From positions 8,680,001 to 8,744,000 of the forward strand of contig NZ_CP109031.1 in assembly GCF_036226925.1 (NCBI RefSeq): DNA of 64,000 nt, given 5' to 3'. Position 1 is the first letter of the stretch; each line of letters starts with the position of its first letter. Below the pieces are notes generated by a model that was not told where the DNA came from, made no database searches, and was given only the letters and a program-made list of their open reading frames with translations. Of this stretch, positions 44,715 to 54,452 are shown one piece after another. The stretch comes from Streptomyces sp. NBC_00659. Lineage in GTDB: Bacteria; Actinomycetota; Actinomycetes; Streptomycetales; Streptomycetaceae. The position numbers and the translations under genes were made by a program.

Positions 44715-46148
44715 CTACCCGGCGCCACCGACCGCGCCGCTCGCCGGCAGGAGCGGGGCCATGCCGGAGAGGTCGCGGGCGGTGACGCTGTTGCGGTCGC
44801 GGACGGACCGGCCGAAGGCGTACTGCGGCCACAGCCCGGCCGCGATCCGTCTGCCCCGCTCGCTCCACTCCCTGGCCGGTTCGCTGTTGCTCCTGTAGTA
44901 GTTGAGCGCGTAGCCGCCGGTGTGGACGCGCAGCAGAACGAAGCCACCCGGGTAGTCCTTCGCCGCGCCGACCTCCTGCAGGGTGACATGAGCGGCCTGC
45001 GGAAGAACGGTGCGCTTGTTGCGGTGGGTGTGCCCCGAGTGGTGCAGGAAGACGCCGGGGGTCGAGGCGTAGGCCTCGAGAATGCTCCGGGCCTGGCGCC
45101 GGTCGAGCCGCTGCCCGCTCGTCACGGGGAACGGCGAGTTCCGGACGGTCAGCGGATGATGCCCGAAGACCACGGTGGGCCGCTCGCGATCCTCCCTCAA
45201 CCGTGCCCGGAACCAATGCAGTTGGTCGAGCGAGAGTCCTCCGGCGTCGCCGCCGTTGCCGCGTTTGTCGTAGGTGTCGAGGCCGATGATCCGCAGCCCG
45301 CCGAGACGCCGGGCGAAGTACGAGGGGCCGTCGCCCCCGAGGAAGCCGTCCCGGAAACCGTCGTCCGGTTCTCCGGTGCCGCGATCCCGGGGCCGGTCGT
45401 GGTTTCCCCGTACGACGAAGTAGTCCCGTCCGTGCCTGCCGAAGCCGTCCAGGATGCGTCTGGCCTCCAGCAGATCCCGCGGCGCGCCCCCGGCGGACAG
45501 GTCGCCCGCGGCCAGCAGACGGTCGGCGCCGCGCCGGCGCGCCTCGTCGACCAGGGCTCGGGCCATGATCTCCGGGTACGGGGTGAGGCCGTGCTCCTGT
45601 GAGATGCCGCGCAGCAGCGGGACCCCCGCCACCAGACCGGCGGTGGTCTCACCGAGGTGCAGGTCGTTGCAGAGCGCGATCGACATGACATGACGGCCCG
45701 GTGGCGCCTCCGGTGTGGTGAAACAGTACGGGCCGCCGGGGGAGCCGAGCCCGTGCGGGGAGGTTCCGACCGCGTTGCCCCGCACGAGATGCAGCGGAGC
45801 GGGGGTGGCCGCCGACCCCCGGGAGTGCGCCCGGTAGTAGTAGGTCTGGCCGGGTTCCAGATCCCTCAGTTCCACCGTGTGGTGGGCGGTGCGACGGCCT
45901 TCGGAGGCCGTGCGGTTGAGCCGCGCCGGGTGGGTCCCGTAGACGACTTCGCCCTCGGTGACGGCCGGGAGCATCGGACCTCGCCCGCTCTCGGTGGCGG
46001 GTGTTCCGGTGAACCAGGTGATGACCGCGCGGTCCTCGCGGAGAGTGACCAGCTCCAGACGCACGGCGGACACGGTGCCGGGTGCGCGCGGGGTGCGGGC
46101 GGGTGCCGTACGGCGTGGGGTGACGGCGGGAAAGCGTCGGCGTCGCAT
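44715..46148 (-). CDS. Calcineurin-like metallophosphoesterase with N-terminal Fn3-like domain
   Basis: This 477-residue protein has an Arg-rich start, a purple-acid-phosphatase-like Fn3 domain (about 30-135) and a metallophosphatase domain with NDLHLGE near 161, GDLSAGG near 216, GNHD near 249, FGHHP near 325 and GHTH near 370, the usual two-metal ligands. ATG at 46148 is assumed; the frame is open further upstream. No clear signal peptide is seen, so location is uncertain, though relatives are often exported. Likely phosphodiesterase or phosphatase; substrate unknown. Confidence 0.87.
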   Translation of the reverse strand: MRRRRFPAVTPRRTAPARTPRAPGTVSAVRLELVTLREDRAVITWFTGTPATESGRGPMLPAVTEGEVVYGTHPARLNRTASEGRRTAHHTVELRDLEPGQTYYYRAHSRGSAATPAPLHLVRGNAVGTSPHGLGSPGGPYCFTTPEAPPGRHVMSIALCNDLHLGETTAGLVAGVPLLRGISQEHGLTPYPEIMARALVDEARRRGADRLLAAGDLSAGGAPRDLLEARRILDGFGRHGRDYFVVRGNHDRPRDRGTGEPDDGFRDGFLGGDGPSYFARRLGGLRIIGLDTYDKRGNGGDAGGLSLDQLHWFRARLREDRERPTVVFGHHPLTVRNSPFPVTSGQRLDRRQARSILEAYASTPGVFLHHSGHTHRNKRTVLPQAAHVTLQEVGAAKDYPGGFVLLRVHTGGYALNYYRSNSEPAREWSERGRRIAAGLWPQYAFGRSVRDRNSVTARDLSGMAPLLPASGAVGGAG

Positions 46149-46313
46149 GCCTGTTGGGTGCCCGCGCGCGGTGAACGGCGACGGTGTCACCGGGGGCGGG
46201 AACCTGAAGGGAGACCGTGGGAAGGATGTCGTGTCCCGGTTCCGGGGGACCGCAAGGCACCTCGGCGACGGCGCCCCGCCGCGGACACCCGCCACGAGCG
46301 GGGCTCCGGGGCC

Positions 46314-47144
46314 TCAGAACTCCTCGTGTGTCGTGGGGTCGCCGCCGAGGCGCCGGTGCGGACGGTCGCCGACGGCCGTCATCTCGGCGGGAGTCAGCTC
46401 GAACCCGAAGATGTCGATGTTCTCCCGCTGCCGCCCGGGGTCGGCGGACTTGGGGATGGGCACCGCTCCGAGCTGTGTGTGCCAGCGCAGCACGACCTGG
46501 CCGGGCGTCACACCGTGGGTCTCGGCGATCTTTCCGAGCACGGGGTCGTCCAGGAGGGCGGAGCCACGGCCGAGGGGACTCCAGCTCTCCGTGATGATGC
46601 CCCTGTCATCGTGGAAGGCGCGCAACTCGTCCTGGGGAAGCGAGGGATGGAGCTCGATCTGGTTCACCGAGGGCACCACTCCGGTCTCCGCCTCCAGCCG
46701 GCCGAGATGTTCGGCCGTGAAGTTCGAGACACCGATCGCCCGCACCAGGCCCGCCGCGCGGAGCTCGATCATCGCCTTCCAGGAGCCCACGTACTTGTCG
46801 ACGCGGGGCAGGGGCCAGTGGATGAGGTAGAGATCGACGTAGGAGAGTCCGAGACGGACCCGTGACTCCTCGAAGGAGGCGAGCGTCTCCTCGTAACCGT
46901 GGTGCCTGCCCGGCAGTTTGGTGGTGACGACGATCTCCTCACGAGGGACGCCGGAGCGGGCGACGCCCCGTCCGGTGCCGGTCTCGTTGCGGTAGTTGGC
47001 CGCCGTGTCGACGAGCCGGTAGCCCATGCCGAGCGCGCGGCTCACCGCTTCCTCGGCCTGCGCGTCGTCCATCGGCCAGGTGCCGAGGCCGACAGCCGGG
47101 ACCTTCGTACCGTCGTGGGCCGTGCGGCCCGGGATGCTGATCAC
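46314..47144 (-). CDS. Aldo/keto reductase (complete catalytic tetrad)
   Basis: This 276-residue reductase carries the full AKR tetrad: Asp and Tyr in VDTAANYRNE near 44-49, Lys in VVTTKLPG near 74, and His in DLYLIHWP near 107. NADPH-binding IPKSADPGRQRENIDIF is near 234. It resembles 2,5-diketo-D-gluconate reductase-like AKR5 enzymes. GTG at 47144 follows GGAAGGG. It is unlike the AKR at 27727, which lacks the His. Confidence 0.92.
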   Translation of the reverse strand: MISIPGRTAHDGTKVPAVGLGTWPMDDAQAEEAVSRALGMGYRLVDTAANYRNETGTGRGVARSGVPREEIVVTTKLPGRHHGYEETLASFEESRVRLGLSYVDLYLIHWPLPRVDKYVGSWKAMIELRAAGLVRAIGVSNFTAEHLGRLEAETGVVPSVNQIELHPSLPQDELRAFHDDRGIITESWSPLGRGSALLDDPVLGKIAETHGVTPGQVVLRWHTQLGAVPIPKSADPGRQRENIDIFGFELTPAEMTAVGDRPHRRLGGDPTTHEEF

Positions 47145-47250
47145 GAGGAGCCCTTCCGAAGCTGCGAGAGGTACCCGCCCATCGTGCACGGCTGCCGCCG
47201 CTGCGGCGACGCGGGCACGCCGTCACCGGCACGACCTGCGCCCCGCTCGG

Positions 47251-47295
47251 CCGGAAGCCGGAAGCCGGAAGCCGGAAGCAGGAAGCCGGAAGCAG
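47251..47295. repeat. Tandem 7-bp GGAAGCC/GGAAGCA repeats
   Basis: Six copies of GGAAGCM run between the reductase start and the protease stop. The third-from-last and last copies differ by one base. It is a simple-sequence expansion in a non-coding gap and can vary between strains. Confidence 0.8.
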
Positions 47296-47344
47296 GGGCC
47301 GAAGACCGGCGCGTCGCGCCACGCGTCCCGGACGGCTCGCGGGT

Positions 47345-47379
47345 GCACCGGCCCGCTCGGCGGACGAGCGGGCCGGTGC
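47345..47379. terminator. Strong hairpin after the S1 protease gene
   Basis: A perfect 15-bp inverted repeat (47345-47359 and 47365-47379) with a 5-base loop lies 8 bases past the protease stop on the minus strand. Confidence 0.85.
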
Positions 47380-47386
47380 GGTCGGG

Positions 47387-48541
47387 TCAGGCCGTGTGCA
47401 GCCTGAGCCCGTAGCGGTTCAGGATCTCGTTCACGGGCTGGTACCAGGTCTCGCCTCCGCTGCTGCAGTTGCCCCAGCCGCCGGAGGTGACGCCCTGTGC
47501 CTGGTCGCCGCTGATGAACGAGCCGCCCGAGTCGCCGGGTTCGGCGCAGACACTCGTCTTGGTCATCTGGTGCACCGCGCCCTGGCTGTAGTTGACGGTC
47601 TCGTTCTTCGCGAGGACGGTGCCGCAGTGCCAGTGGGAGGTCGAGCCGGAGCGGCAGATCGACGCTCCGACGGGCGCCTCGCCCGAGCCGCGGACGAGCT
47701 GGTCGGACACGGTGCCCCAGCCGAGGACGACGGGTACCGTCCACCACCCGCTGCCCACGTTGACCCAGGCGTAGTCGTTGTCCGGGAACGAGGAGCCCTG
47801 GAAGTTGCCGATGTAGCTGCCGTCCCAGCCGCGGACGGAGGCGCCCGGCTGGGCGCAGTGCCCGGCGGTGACGAAGCCGCCGTACACGGAGAAGCCTATG
47901 GAGCAGCGGACGTTGCCGGTGTAGTAGGGGTCACCGCCCACCGTGCCGGCCGCGAACGTCGTCGGAGCCTTGTCCGTCTGTCGCACGAGGACGGGACCGG
48001 CCGCCCGGGCGCGGGCGACGAAGGACCGGACATCGTTGTCATCCTTGTGTGCGGACACCACATCGACGACGACGGAGCCGGCCTGGGGGTCGACGTGCCA
48101 ACTGCCCACGCCGGTCGGTGCGTGGAGCGCGTCGATGCGGGCCATGGTGGCGTCGAGCTGCCGCTGGCTGTGTTCGACAAGGGTGACGCGCGCGCCCGTC
48201 GCCTCCACGGCGTCCCGGGACGCGGCTTCGGTGACGGCCACGACGAGCTTGCCGCTCTTCGCGTCGAACCAGGAGCCGCCGTAGGCGGCGCCGGCCACGC
48301 GCCGGGCGGTGGTCTCGACGCCGCGTGCGGCGGTTTCCTGGGCGAGCCGGGCGGTCGCCTGCCGCTCGGTGAGTCCGAGGTCGTGCTGCATGGCCGAGAC
48401 GAGGGCCGCGGAGGCCGGTGCCCGGGATGTCGTGGTGGTGAGGGGGGCTTCGTCGGCCGCGGCCTGGGTGAGTCCGAGCGTCGCGGCGCCGACGAGCAGG
48501 CCGGCGGATAAGGCGGTGCGCAGAACTGTGGTGCGTCTCAC
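47387..48541 (-). CDS. Streptogrisin-like S1 serine protease preproprotein
   Basis: This 384-residue precursor has a signal peptide (1 to about 29), an alpha-lytic-protease-type propeptide (about 30-196) and a chymotrypsin-fold mature protease starting near AAGTVGGDPYY (about 197). The triad is His228 in TAGHC, Asp256 in DNDYAW and Ser338 in GDSGGS. Six Cys in the mature part fit three disulfides. It is secreted and self-activating in the family. GTG start at 48541. A GAGAGCGCTCTC palindrome lies 53-64 bases upstream. Confidence 0.95.
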   Translation of the reverse strand: MRRTTVLRTALSAGLLVGAATLGLTQAAADEAPLTTTTSRAPASAALVSAMQHDLGLTERQATARLAQETAARGVETTARRVAGAAYGGSWFDAKSGKLVVAVTEAASRDAVEATGARVTLVEHSQRQLDATMARIDALHAPTGVGSWHVDPQAGSVVVDVVSAHKDDNDVRSFVARARAAGPVLVRQTDKAPTTFAAGTVGGDPYYTGNVRCSIGFSVYGGFVTAGHCAQPGASVRGWDGSYIGNFQGSSFPDNDYAWVNVGSGWWTVPVVLGWGTVSDQLVRGSGEAPVGASICRSGSTSHWHCGTVLAKNETVNYSQGAVHQMTKTSVCAEPGDSGGSFISGDQAQGVTSGGWGNCSSGGETWYQPVNEILNRYGLRLHTA

Positions 48542-48960
48542 GGGAGTTGCCTTTCGTCGATCCGATGGTCGGTGAGTGGGGCGAAGGGCAGGAGAGAGCG
48601 CTCTCAGAGTTGCGTGAACGAGGGTAGTGGGAGGTCCTCACCAGGTCCATACCAATGCACTGACCGCTCGCTCGGGGCGGCCCGAAGTGCGGGGCTTCCG
48701 GGGCGTCCGGCCGCCGGGGCCGCTTCCCGGGCCGTCGTCGGCCTGTCTTTCGAGCGGTTCTCGGAGTCACTTTCCGTCAGTGTCCGGTGGCGCAGCGAAC
48801 GGTTCTCCGTGATCTTGAGGCCGAGGGTGAACAGCGTCTGATCACCGTCGTGTTGGCAGTAGGCTCAACCTGCTGCGGCGCCCCGATGATCACTCATGCT
48901 CGGTAGGGAATCGAACCGTGGCGATCGACGGAATCCCAACGGCGTGAGGATGAAGCACAA
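48542..48960. other. Divergent region between protease and kinase genes
   Basis: The 419 bases contain the palindrome at 48594-48605 on the protease side and no convincing gene. The kinase side shows GGATGAAG at 48949-48956 upstream of its GTG but no clear -10/-35. Confidence 0.5.
48594..48605. promoter_or_regulatory. GAGAGCGCTCTC palindrome before the S1 protease
   Basis: Perfect 12-bp palindrome upstream of the protease. The identical site occurs before the GH64 glucanase (56435-56446). Palindromes with a central CG are typical of LacI-family sites in Streptomyces hydrolase promoters. Confidence 0.6.
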
Positions 48961-50127
48961 GTGCTGATAGCGGGGCGGTATCGGCTGCAGGCCACTCTCG
49001 GGCGGGGCGCGATGGGGGAGGTGTGGCGGGCCTATGACGAGATGATCGGCCGGTCCGTGGCAGTGAAGCTGCTTCTCTCCCAGGACGCCGACCCGACGGC
49101 CGCGGCCCGGTTCCGTCTGGAGGCCCAGACCGCGGGCCTGCTCAACCATCGCCATGTGGTGGGTGTTCTGGACTTCGGGGCCTATGAGAACCGGCTGTTC
49201 CTCGTGATGGAGCTGGTCGAGGGCGACAGTCTCGCCGGTGTCCTCAGCGACGCCGGGAGGCTTCCCGCCGACCGGGTCGCACGGATCGCGGCCGAGGCCG
49301 CCGCGGGGCTGGCCGCCGCGCATCAGCAGGGCATCGTGCACCGGGACATCAAGCCGGGCAACCTGCTCCTGGACGCCGAGGGAAGTCTCAAGATCGGCGA
49401 CTTCGGGATCGCCCGTTTCATGGACGATCCGGCGGGCGGTCTGACCGCGACCGGGCAGATCGTCGGCACCAGCCTGTACCTGGCCCCCGAACGGGCCCTG
49501 GGCAAGACCGCCGGGCCGCCCTCCGACATGTACTCGCTGGGCTGCGTCCTGTACCAACTCCTCACCGGACGGCCTCCGTTCCAGGCGAGCAGCCCTGTCG
49601 CGGTCCTCCACCACCATCTCGACACCGCCCCCACCCCGCCGCGCGAGCTCGGCGCCGATCTGCCGCCCGCCTTCGAGAACCATCTGCTCGGCCTGCTCGC
49701 GAAGCAGCCCGAGGACCGGCCCACCGCGCTCGAGGCGGCCGCCTGGTACAGCTCGGGCTCCTGGCAGGGGCGTGCCGAGCCGCTCCCGGCGGTGATGCCG
49801 GAGCCGGGGCGCCACCGGCAGGCCGTCAGGGCCACGGGCCCCGCGACCACGTACGCTCTGCCGTCGGTGCTGAGGGACACCGCGGGCGGCGGGCACCGGT
49901 CGCGCCGACGCCCGCGCTCGGGGGTCTCCGAACTCCTCGCCGACCGGCGAAGAGTGGTGGGCGCGGCTGCCGGAGCCGTGGTCTTCCTGCTGGCGGTGCT
50001 CGTGGGCGTGGCGGTGTTCTCGCCCGACAGCAGCTCCGCGGAGACCCCGGAGCCGGGCTCGACCGGCGGAGTCAGCACGTCCGCTCCCGCCTCCACGGAG
50101 CCGGCCGGCACCCCCGCCGGCTCATGA
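48961..50127 (+). CDS. Transmembrane Ser/Thr protein kinase (PknB-like)
   Basis: This 388-residue kinase has GRGAMG at 14-19, Lys36, HRDIKPGN from 127, DFG at 147-149 and a GTSLYLAPE activation-loop end. A basic stretch (about 305-325) precedes one membrane span (about 327-350) and a short Ser/Thr/Pro/Gly-rich outside tail of about 38 residues. There is no sensor ectodomain, so activation is likely through partners or crowding. GTG start at 48961. It is not related to the 25948 kinase beyond the catalytic core. Confidence 0.93.
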   Translation: MLIAGRYRLQATLGRGAMGEVWRAYDEMIGRSVAVKLLLSQDADPTAAARFRLEAQTAGLLNHRHVVGVLDFGAYENRLFLVMELVEGDSLAGVLSDAGRLPADRVARIAAEAAAGLAAAHQQGIVHRDIKPGNLLLDAEGSLKIGDFGIARFMDDPAGGLTATGQIVGTSLYLAPERALGKTAGPPSDMYSLGCVLYQLLTGRPPFQASSPVAVLHHHLDTAPTPPRELGADLPPAFENHLLGLLAKQPEDRPTALEAAAWYSSGSWQGRAEPLPAVMPEPGRHRQAVRATGPATTYALPSVLRDTAGGGHRSRRRPRSGVSELLADRRRVVGAAAGAVVFLLAVLVGVAVFSPDSSSAETPEPGSTGGVSTSAPASTEPAGTPAGS

Positions 50128-50424
50128 CGGGACCGGAGCCCGGCGAGGGTGCGGGGCGGGCGGCGCCGGGCACAGGCAGGCGGGCCTGAAGGTGCCCGGC
50201 GAGGGGGTGCGGGCGGGGCGTGACCCGGTGCGGGGGCGTGGGCCGGACGGCGTCCGGGAGGGGGACCGGCAGGGCCCGACCCGGCCGGTCGAAGGATGCG
50301 GCGAATGAGATAACTCCCATATGTTTGTGCGGAGTTCTTCGATCTGGCACATGTGAGACGTGGCGCTTTCGTGCCATCGGCCTGCTGTTCCCACCACAGG
50401 TCCGGGGCCGGTAGAAAGCGGTCC

Positions 50425-53400
50425 ATGATCTTCCGCATACCTCCCAGCCGCAGCGGCCGAACGCCACTCGCGGCAGCGGTCGGCACCTTGGCCGTTCTGA
50501 CGTCCCTGGCCTTGCCGCAGCCTCTCGCTGTGGCTGACAACTCATCAGCGACCGGTGCCGCGACCCCCGTTGCGGCTTCCGGTTCCGGGCAACACACCGT
50601 CACTCTCCTCACCGGTGATGTCGTACGCGTCACCGGCCTCTCGGGCGGCCGGCAGACCGCCGACGTGACCCGCCCTCCCGGTGCCCTCGGAGGTGTGCGC
50701 ACCGAGACCGTCGGTGGCGATCTCTACGTCTACCCGGACGAGGTGATGCCCTACCTGGCGGCGAACCGGCTGGACCGGCGGCTGTTCGACGTCACCGCCC
50801 TGATCGAGCAGGGTTACGACGACGCCCACAGCGACGGCATCCCGCTGATCCTGGGCTACGGCTCCAAGACGGCGCCGTCGGCCCAGGGCACGCCCAGCGG
50901 CGCCACCCGCGTGCGCAACCTGCCCGCGATCCACGCGACGTCCGTGCGGGCCGCCAAGAAGCAGACCCGGAAGCTGTGGCGGTCCGTCGCGCCCGCGGCC
51001 TCCGCCACCGGCGCCTCCGCGGAGGCCCTGAACGGATCGGCGGCCGGTACTCCCAAGCTCAGCGAGGGGCTGTCCAAGATCTGGCTGGACGGCCGCGTCA
51101 AGGCCACCCTGAAGGACAGCACCGCGCAGATCGGCGCGCCCGCCGCCTGGGGCAAGGGCCTCGACGGCAAGGGCGTCAAGGTCGCCGTGCTGGACACCGG
51201 CGCCGACTCCCACCACCCCGACCTCGCCGACCGGATCTCCGGGTCGCAGAGTTTCGTCCCCGACGAGACCCCCGACGACGGCCACGGCCACGGCACCCAC
51301 ACCGCCTCCACCGTCGGCGGCAGCGGCGCCGCCTCGGACGGCGCCGAGAAGGGCGTTGCGCCCGGAGCCGACCTGCTGGTCGGCAAGGTGCTCTCCGACG
51401 ACGGCTACGGCCAGGACTCCTGGATCATCGCCGGCATGGAATGGGCCGTCGACCAGGGCGCCAAGGTGATCAGCATGAGCCTCGGCTCCTCGGAGCCGTC
51501 CGACGGCACCGACCCGATGAGCCAGGCGGTGAACCGGCTCACCGACGACAGCGGCGCCCTGTTCGTGATCGCGGCCGGCAATTCCGGCAACGAGGCGAGC
51601 ATGGGCAGTCCCGGCGTCGCCGACGAGGCACTGACCGTCGCGGCCGTGGACTCCGCCGACAAGCGCGCGTACTTCTCCTCACAGGGCCCGCGCCTGAACG
51701 ACTACGCGCTCAAGCCTGACATCTCCGCGCCCGGCGTCGCCGTCCTGGCCGCCAAGGCGGGCGGCAGCGCCGAGGCCGGCTGGTACCAGTCGATGAGCGG
51801 CACCTCGATGGCGACGCCGCACGTCGCGGGCGCCGCCGCGATCCTCGCCCAGGAGCACCCGGACTGGAAGGCGCGCCAGCTCAAGGACGCGCTGATGAGC
51901 ACGTCCAAGGAGCTGTCCGCCTACACCGCCTACCAGGTGGGCTCGGGCCGCGCCGACCTCGACGCCGCCACAGCCGCGACGGTCACCGCGACCGGCTCGG
52001 CCTATTTCGGCATCGACACCTGGCCGCACGACGGCGCGAGCTCGGTCGACCGCACCGTCACCTACACCAACACCGGCGACTCCCCCGCGGAGCTGAACCT
52101 CGCGCTGAACGCCACCGTCGGCGGCGGCCCGTACGACACCGAGCCGACCGCCGACAAGGGCAAGCCCGCCCCCGACGGGATGTTCACCCTCTCCGTCGAC
52201 ACCGTGACCGTGCCCGCCCACGGCACCGCGACGGTCACCGCCACCGCCGAGCCGGGTCTGGGCGCCGACGGCCGCCGCTACCTCGGCCAGATCACCGCCG
52301 CGGACGCCTCCTCCGGCGCGACGCTCGCCCGTACCCAGCTGGGCCTGTACCGGGAGGACGCTCGCCACACCCTGCACGTCACCCTGAAGGACCGTTCCGG
52401 CAAGCCGACGGCGGGCTGGGTCGAGATCCAGCGCTTCGGGTCCAACGAGGACCCGTACTCCCAGACCATCGACGACAGCGGCACGCTCGACCTGCGGCTG
52501 CGTGAGGGCACCTACAGCCTGGTGACCTATCTGGACGTGCCCGGCAGCCACGGCCCGGACTCGGTCGGCATGGCGCTGATGGGCGACCCCGAGGTCGTCC
52601 TCGACCGGGACCGTGACGTGGTCCTCGACGCGAGCCGCACCCGCGAGGTCACCGCGGAGGTCCCGCGCAGGACCGAGGACCGGGTGCTGTCCATGAACTG
52701 GTACCGCGCCGACGGCTCGGACCTCAACCAGTACGGGCTGGGCATCCTGGAGGTGCAGTACCTGCTGGCCGCCAAGTACGACAGCATGTTCGTGCTGCCC
52801 ACCCGCAAGGCGACCACCGGCAGCTTCGAGTACGAGACCCGCTGGCGCAAGGCGGTCCCGTTCCTCACCCTCACCCACGACGGCCGTGAGATCCGGCCGA
52901 CGGGCCAGGGCGGCTCCGCGCTGTACGACGGTCACAGGCGCCTGGACGTGGTGTACGCCGGGACCGGCACCGCCGCCGAGTACGCGAAGCTGAGCGTCAA
53001 GGGCAAGGTGGCGCTGGTGACCCGTTCGGACGCCATCTCCGCCGCCGACCGGGCACAGGCCGCGGCCGACGCCGGGGCCGGGCTGCTGATCGTCGTCAAC
53101 GACCGGCCGGGCAAGCTGCTGGAGTACGTCGGCCTCTCGGGCAGTCGCTACAGCGCCGTGCCGGTGTTCTCCCTCACCGCGCGCGACGGCGCGGCCCTGA
53201 TCGCCGACGCCAAGCGCGGCCGGGGACGACTGGAGGCCGAGGGTGTGCCCAACTCCCCGTACGTGTACGACCTCTCCGACGCCCACCCGGGACAGATCCC
53301 GTCCACCGGGCTGACCTACCGGCCCCGTTCGTCCGATCTGGCCACCGTGGACATGCGCTTCCACGGCACCACCACCACGCCCAGCGGCGAGTACCGGTCG

Positions 53401-54264
53401 GGCTTCCGTCCGTACCGCAAGTACGGCTCCGGGTACCTGCAGCGCCTGGACATCCCCGGCACGCGCACCGACTACGTCTCGACGCAGCCGGGCGCCCGGT
53501 GGGTGGAGAACCTGGCCACCGGGCCGGGAATGGTGCTCTCCTCGCAGAGCGTGCGGAACGCCTACCAGCCGGGATCGCGGCAGGTCCGTGACTTCTTCGG
53601 GGCGGTGACGCGGCCCGCCAACGGCGGCACCTACTGGTGGTCGCAGCGGCAGAAGGCCCAGATCGCGTTCAACGTCCAGCCCTGGGCCGACAGCAGTGCG
53701 GGACAGCACGCCGGCGTCATGCAGGGCACTGACAAGAAGAGCCTGAAGGTCTATCAGGACGGCACTCTGATCAAGACCAGCGCCTCGCAGGCCGCCACGA
53801 TCTACCCCGCGCCGACGACCCCGTCGGTCTACACCCTCGACCTCACCGCCGAGCGTGACGCGGACACCTACCGGCTGTCCACCCGCACCCACACGGTCTG
53901 GCAGGTGAAGTCCGACCCGGTCACCGACCCGACGAAGATCGAACACATGGCCGTGCTCCAGATGGACTACGGCGTCGCCACCGACCTCGCGAACGACGCC
54001 CGCGGCGGCCGTCAGACGCTCACCCTGACGCCTCGCCACATCGACGACGCGGTGGGCACCGGGAAGATCCAGGGCGCCACGCTGTCGGTTTCGTACGACG
54101 ACGGCACCACGTGGAAGCCGGTCAAGGTCACCGGCAAGTCCGGTACCTGGACGGCCTGCTACGACGCCCCGCACCACGGCTACGTCTCGCTGAAGGCCGA
54201 GGGCTGGGACGACGCGGGCAACCGCATCACCCAGGAGGTGATCCGCGCCTACGGTCTGAAGTAG
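50425..54264 (+). CDS. Large secreted subtilisin-family (S8) serine protease
   Basis: This 1279-residue protease has a signal peptide (1 to about 37), a propeptide (to about 225) and the catalytic domain with Asp257 in VLDTGAD, His289 in HGHGTH and Ser461 in SGTSMATPH. C-terminal to it are beta domains and a PA-like insert (about 850-935, VKGKVALVTRSDAISAADRA). Such large Streptomyces S8 enzymes act extracellularly. ATG at 50425 follows GAAAGCGG. It follows the kinase gene by 297 bases that hold an AACTCC/GGAGTT inverted repeat near 50315-50340. Confidence 0.95.
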   Translation: MIFRIPPSRSGRTPLAAAVGTLAVLTSLALPQPLAVADNSSATGAATPVAASGSGQHTVTLLTGDVVRVTGLSGGRQTADVTRPPGALGGVRTETVGGDLYVYPDEVMPYLAANRLDRRLFDVTALIEQGYDDAHSDGIPLILGYGSKTAPSAQGTPSGATRVRNLPAIHATSVRAAKKQTRKLWRSVAPAASATGASAEALNGSAAGTPKLSEGLSKIWLDGRVKATLKDSTAQIGAPAAWGKGLDGKGVKVAVLDTGADSHHPDLADRISGSQSFVPDETPDDGHGHGTHTASTVGGSGAASDGAEKGVAPGADLLVGKVLSDDGYGQDSWIIAGMEWAVDQGAKVISMSLGSSEPSDGTDPMSQAVNRLTDDSGALFVIAAGNSGNEASMGSPGVADEALTVAAVDSADKRAYFSSQGPRLNDYALKPDISAPGVAVLAAKAGGSAEAGWYQSMSGTSMATPHVAGAAAILAQEHPDWKARQLKDALMSTSKELSAYTAYQVGSGRADLDAATAATVTATGSAYFGIDTWPHDGASSVDRTVTYTNTGDSPAELNLALNATVGGGPYDTEPTADKGKPAPDGMFTLSVDTVTVPAHGTATVTATAEPGLGADGRRYLGQITAADASSGATLARTQLGLYREDARHTLHVTLKDRSGKPTAGWVEIQRFGSNEDPYSQTIDDSGTLDLRLREGTYSLVTYLDVPGSHGPDSVGMALMGDPEVVLDRDRDVVLDASRTREVTAEVPRRTEDRVLSMNWYRADGSDLNQYGLGILEVQYLLAAKYDSMFVLPTRKATTGSFEYETRWRKAVPFLTLTHDGREIRPTGQGGSALYDGHRRLDVVYAGTGTAAEYAKLSVKGKVALVTRSDAISAADRAQAAADAGAGLLIVVNDRPGKLLEYVGLSGSRYSAVPVFSLTARDGAALIADAKRGRGRLEAEGVPNSPYVYDLSDAHPGQIPSTGLTYRPRSSDLATVDMRFHGTTTTPSGEYRSGFRPYRKYGSGYLQRLDIPGTRTDYVSTQPGARWVENLATGPGMVLSSQSVRNAYQPGSRQVRDFFGAVTRPANGGTYWWSQRQKAQIAFNVQPWADSSAGQHAGVMQGTDKKSLKVYQDGTLIKTSASQAATIYPAPTTPSVYTLDLTAERDADTYRLSTRTHTVWQVKSDPVTDPTKIEHMAVLQMDYGVATDLANDARGGRQTLTLTPRHIDDAVGTGKIQGATLSVSYDDGTTWKPVKVTGKSGTWTACYDAPHHGYVSLKAEGWDDAGNRITQEVIRAYGLK

Positions 54265-54271
54265 TCCGCGA

Positions 54272-54334
54272 ACGGAGGCTGTCGCCCCGGACCGCCTGTC
54301 GCCCGACCGGCGACCGAGCGGCGACAGCCTCCGT
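54272..54334. terminator. Hairpin after the S8 protease gene
   Basis: A perfect 15-bp inverted repeat (54272-54286 and 54320-54334) encloses a 33-base loop with smaller pairings. It begins 8 bases after the stop. Confidence 0.75.
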
Positions 54335-54452
54335 ACGCATGAGTGATCGGAGCTGTGTTCCCACCGGAACGACAGACCGTGTCCGCGCTCTCCGGGCAAC
54401 CTATACGGGTGCCCGGCCGTCCTTTGGACGAGGATCCCGGAAGGGGGCGCCG

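Noticed and set aside
47251..47295. CRISPR-like repeats
   Set aside because: Units are 7 bp with no spacers; it is a simple tandem repeat.
51679..54399. 906-codon minus-strand open frame opposite the S8 protease
   Set aside because: Composition is Gly/Arg/Val-rich with no motif, while the plus strand carries a complete subtilisin with all catalytic residues.
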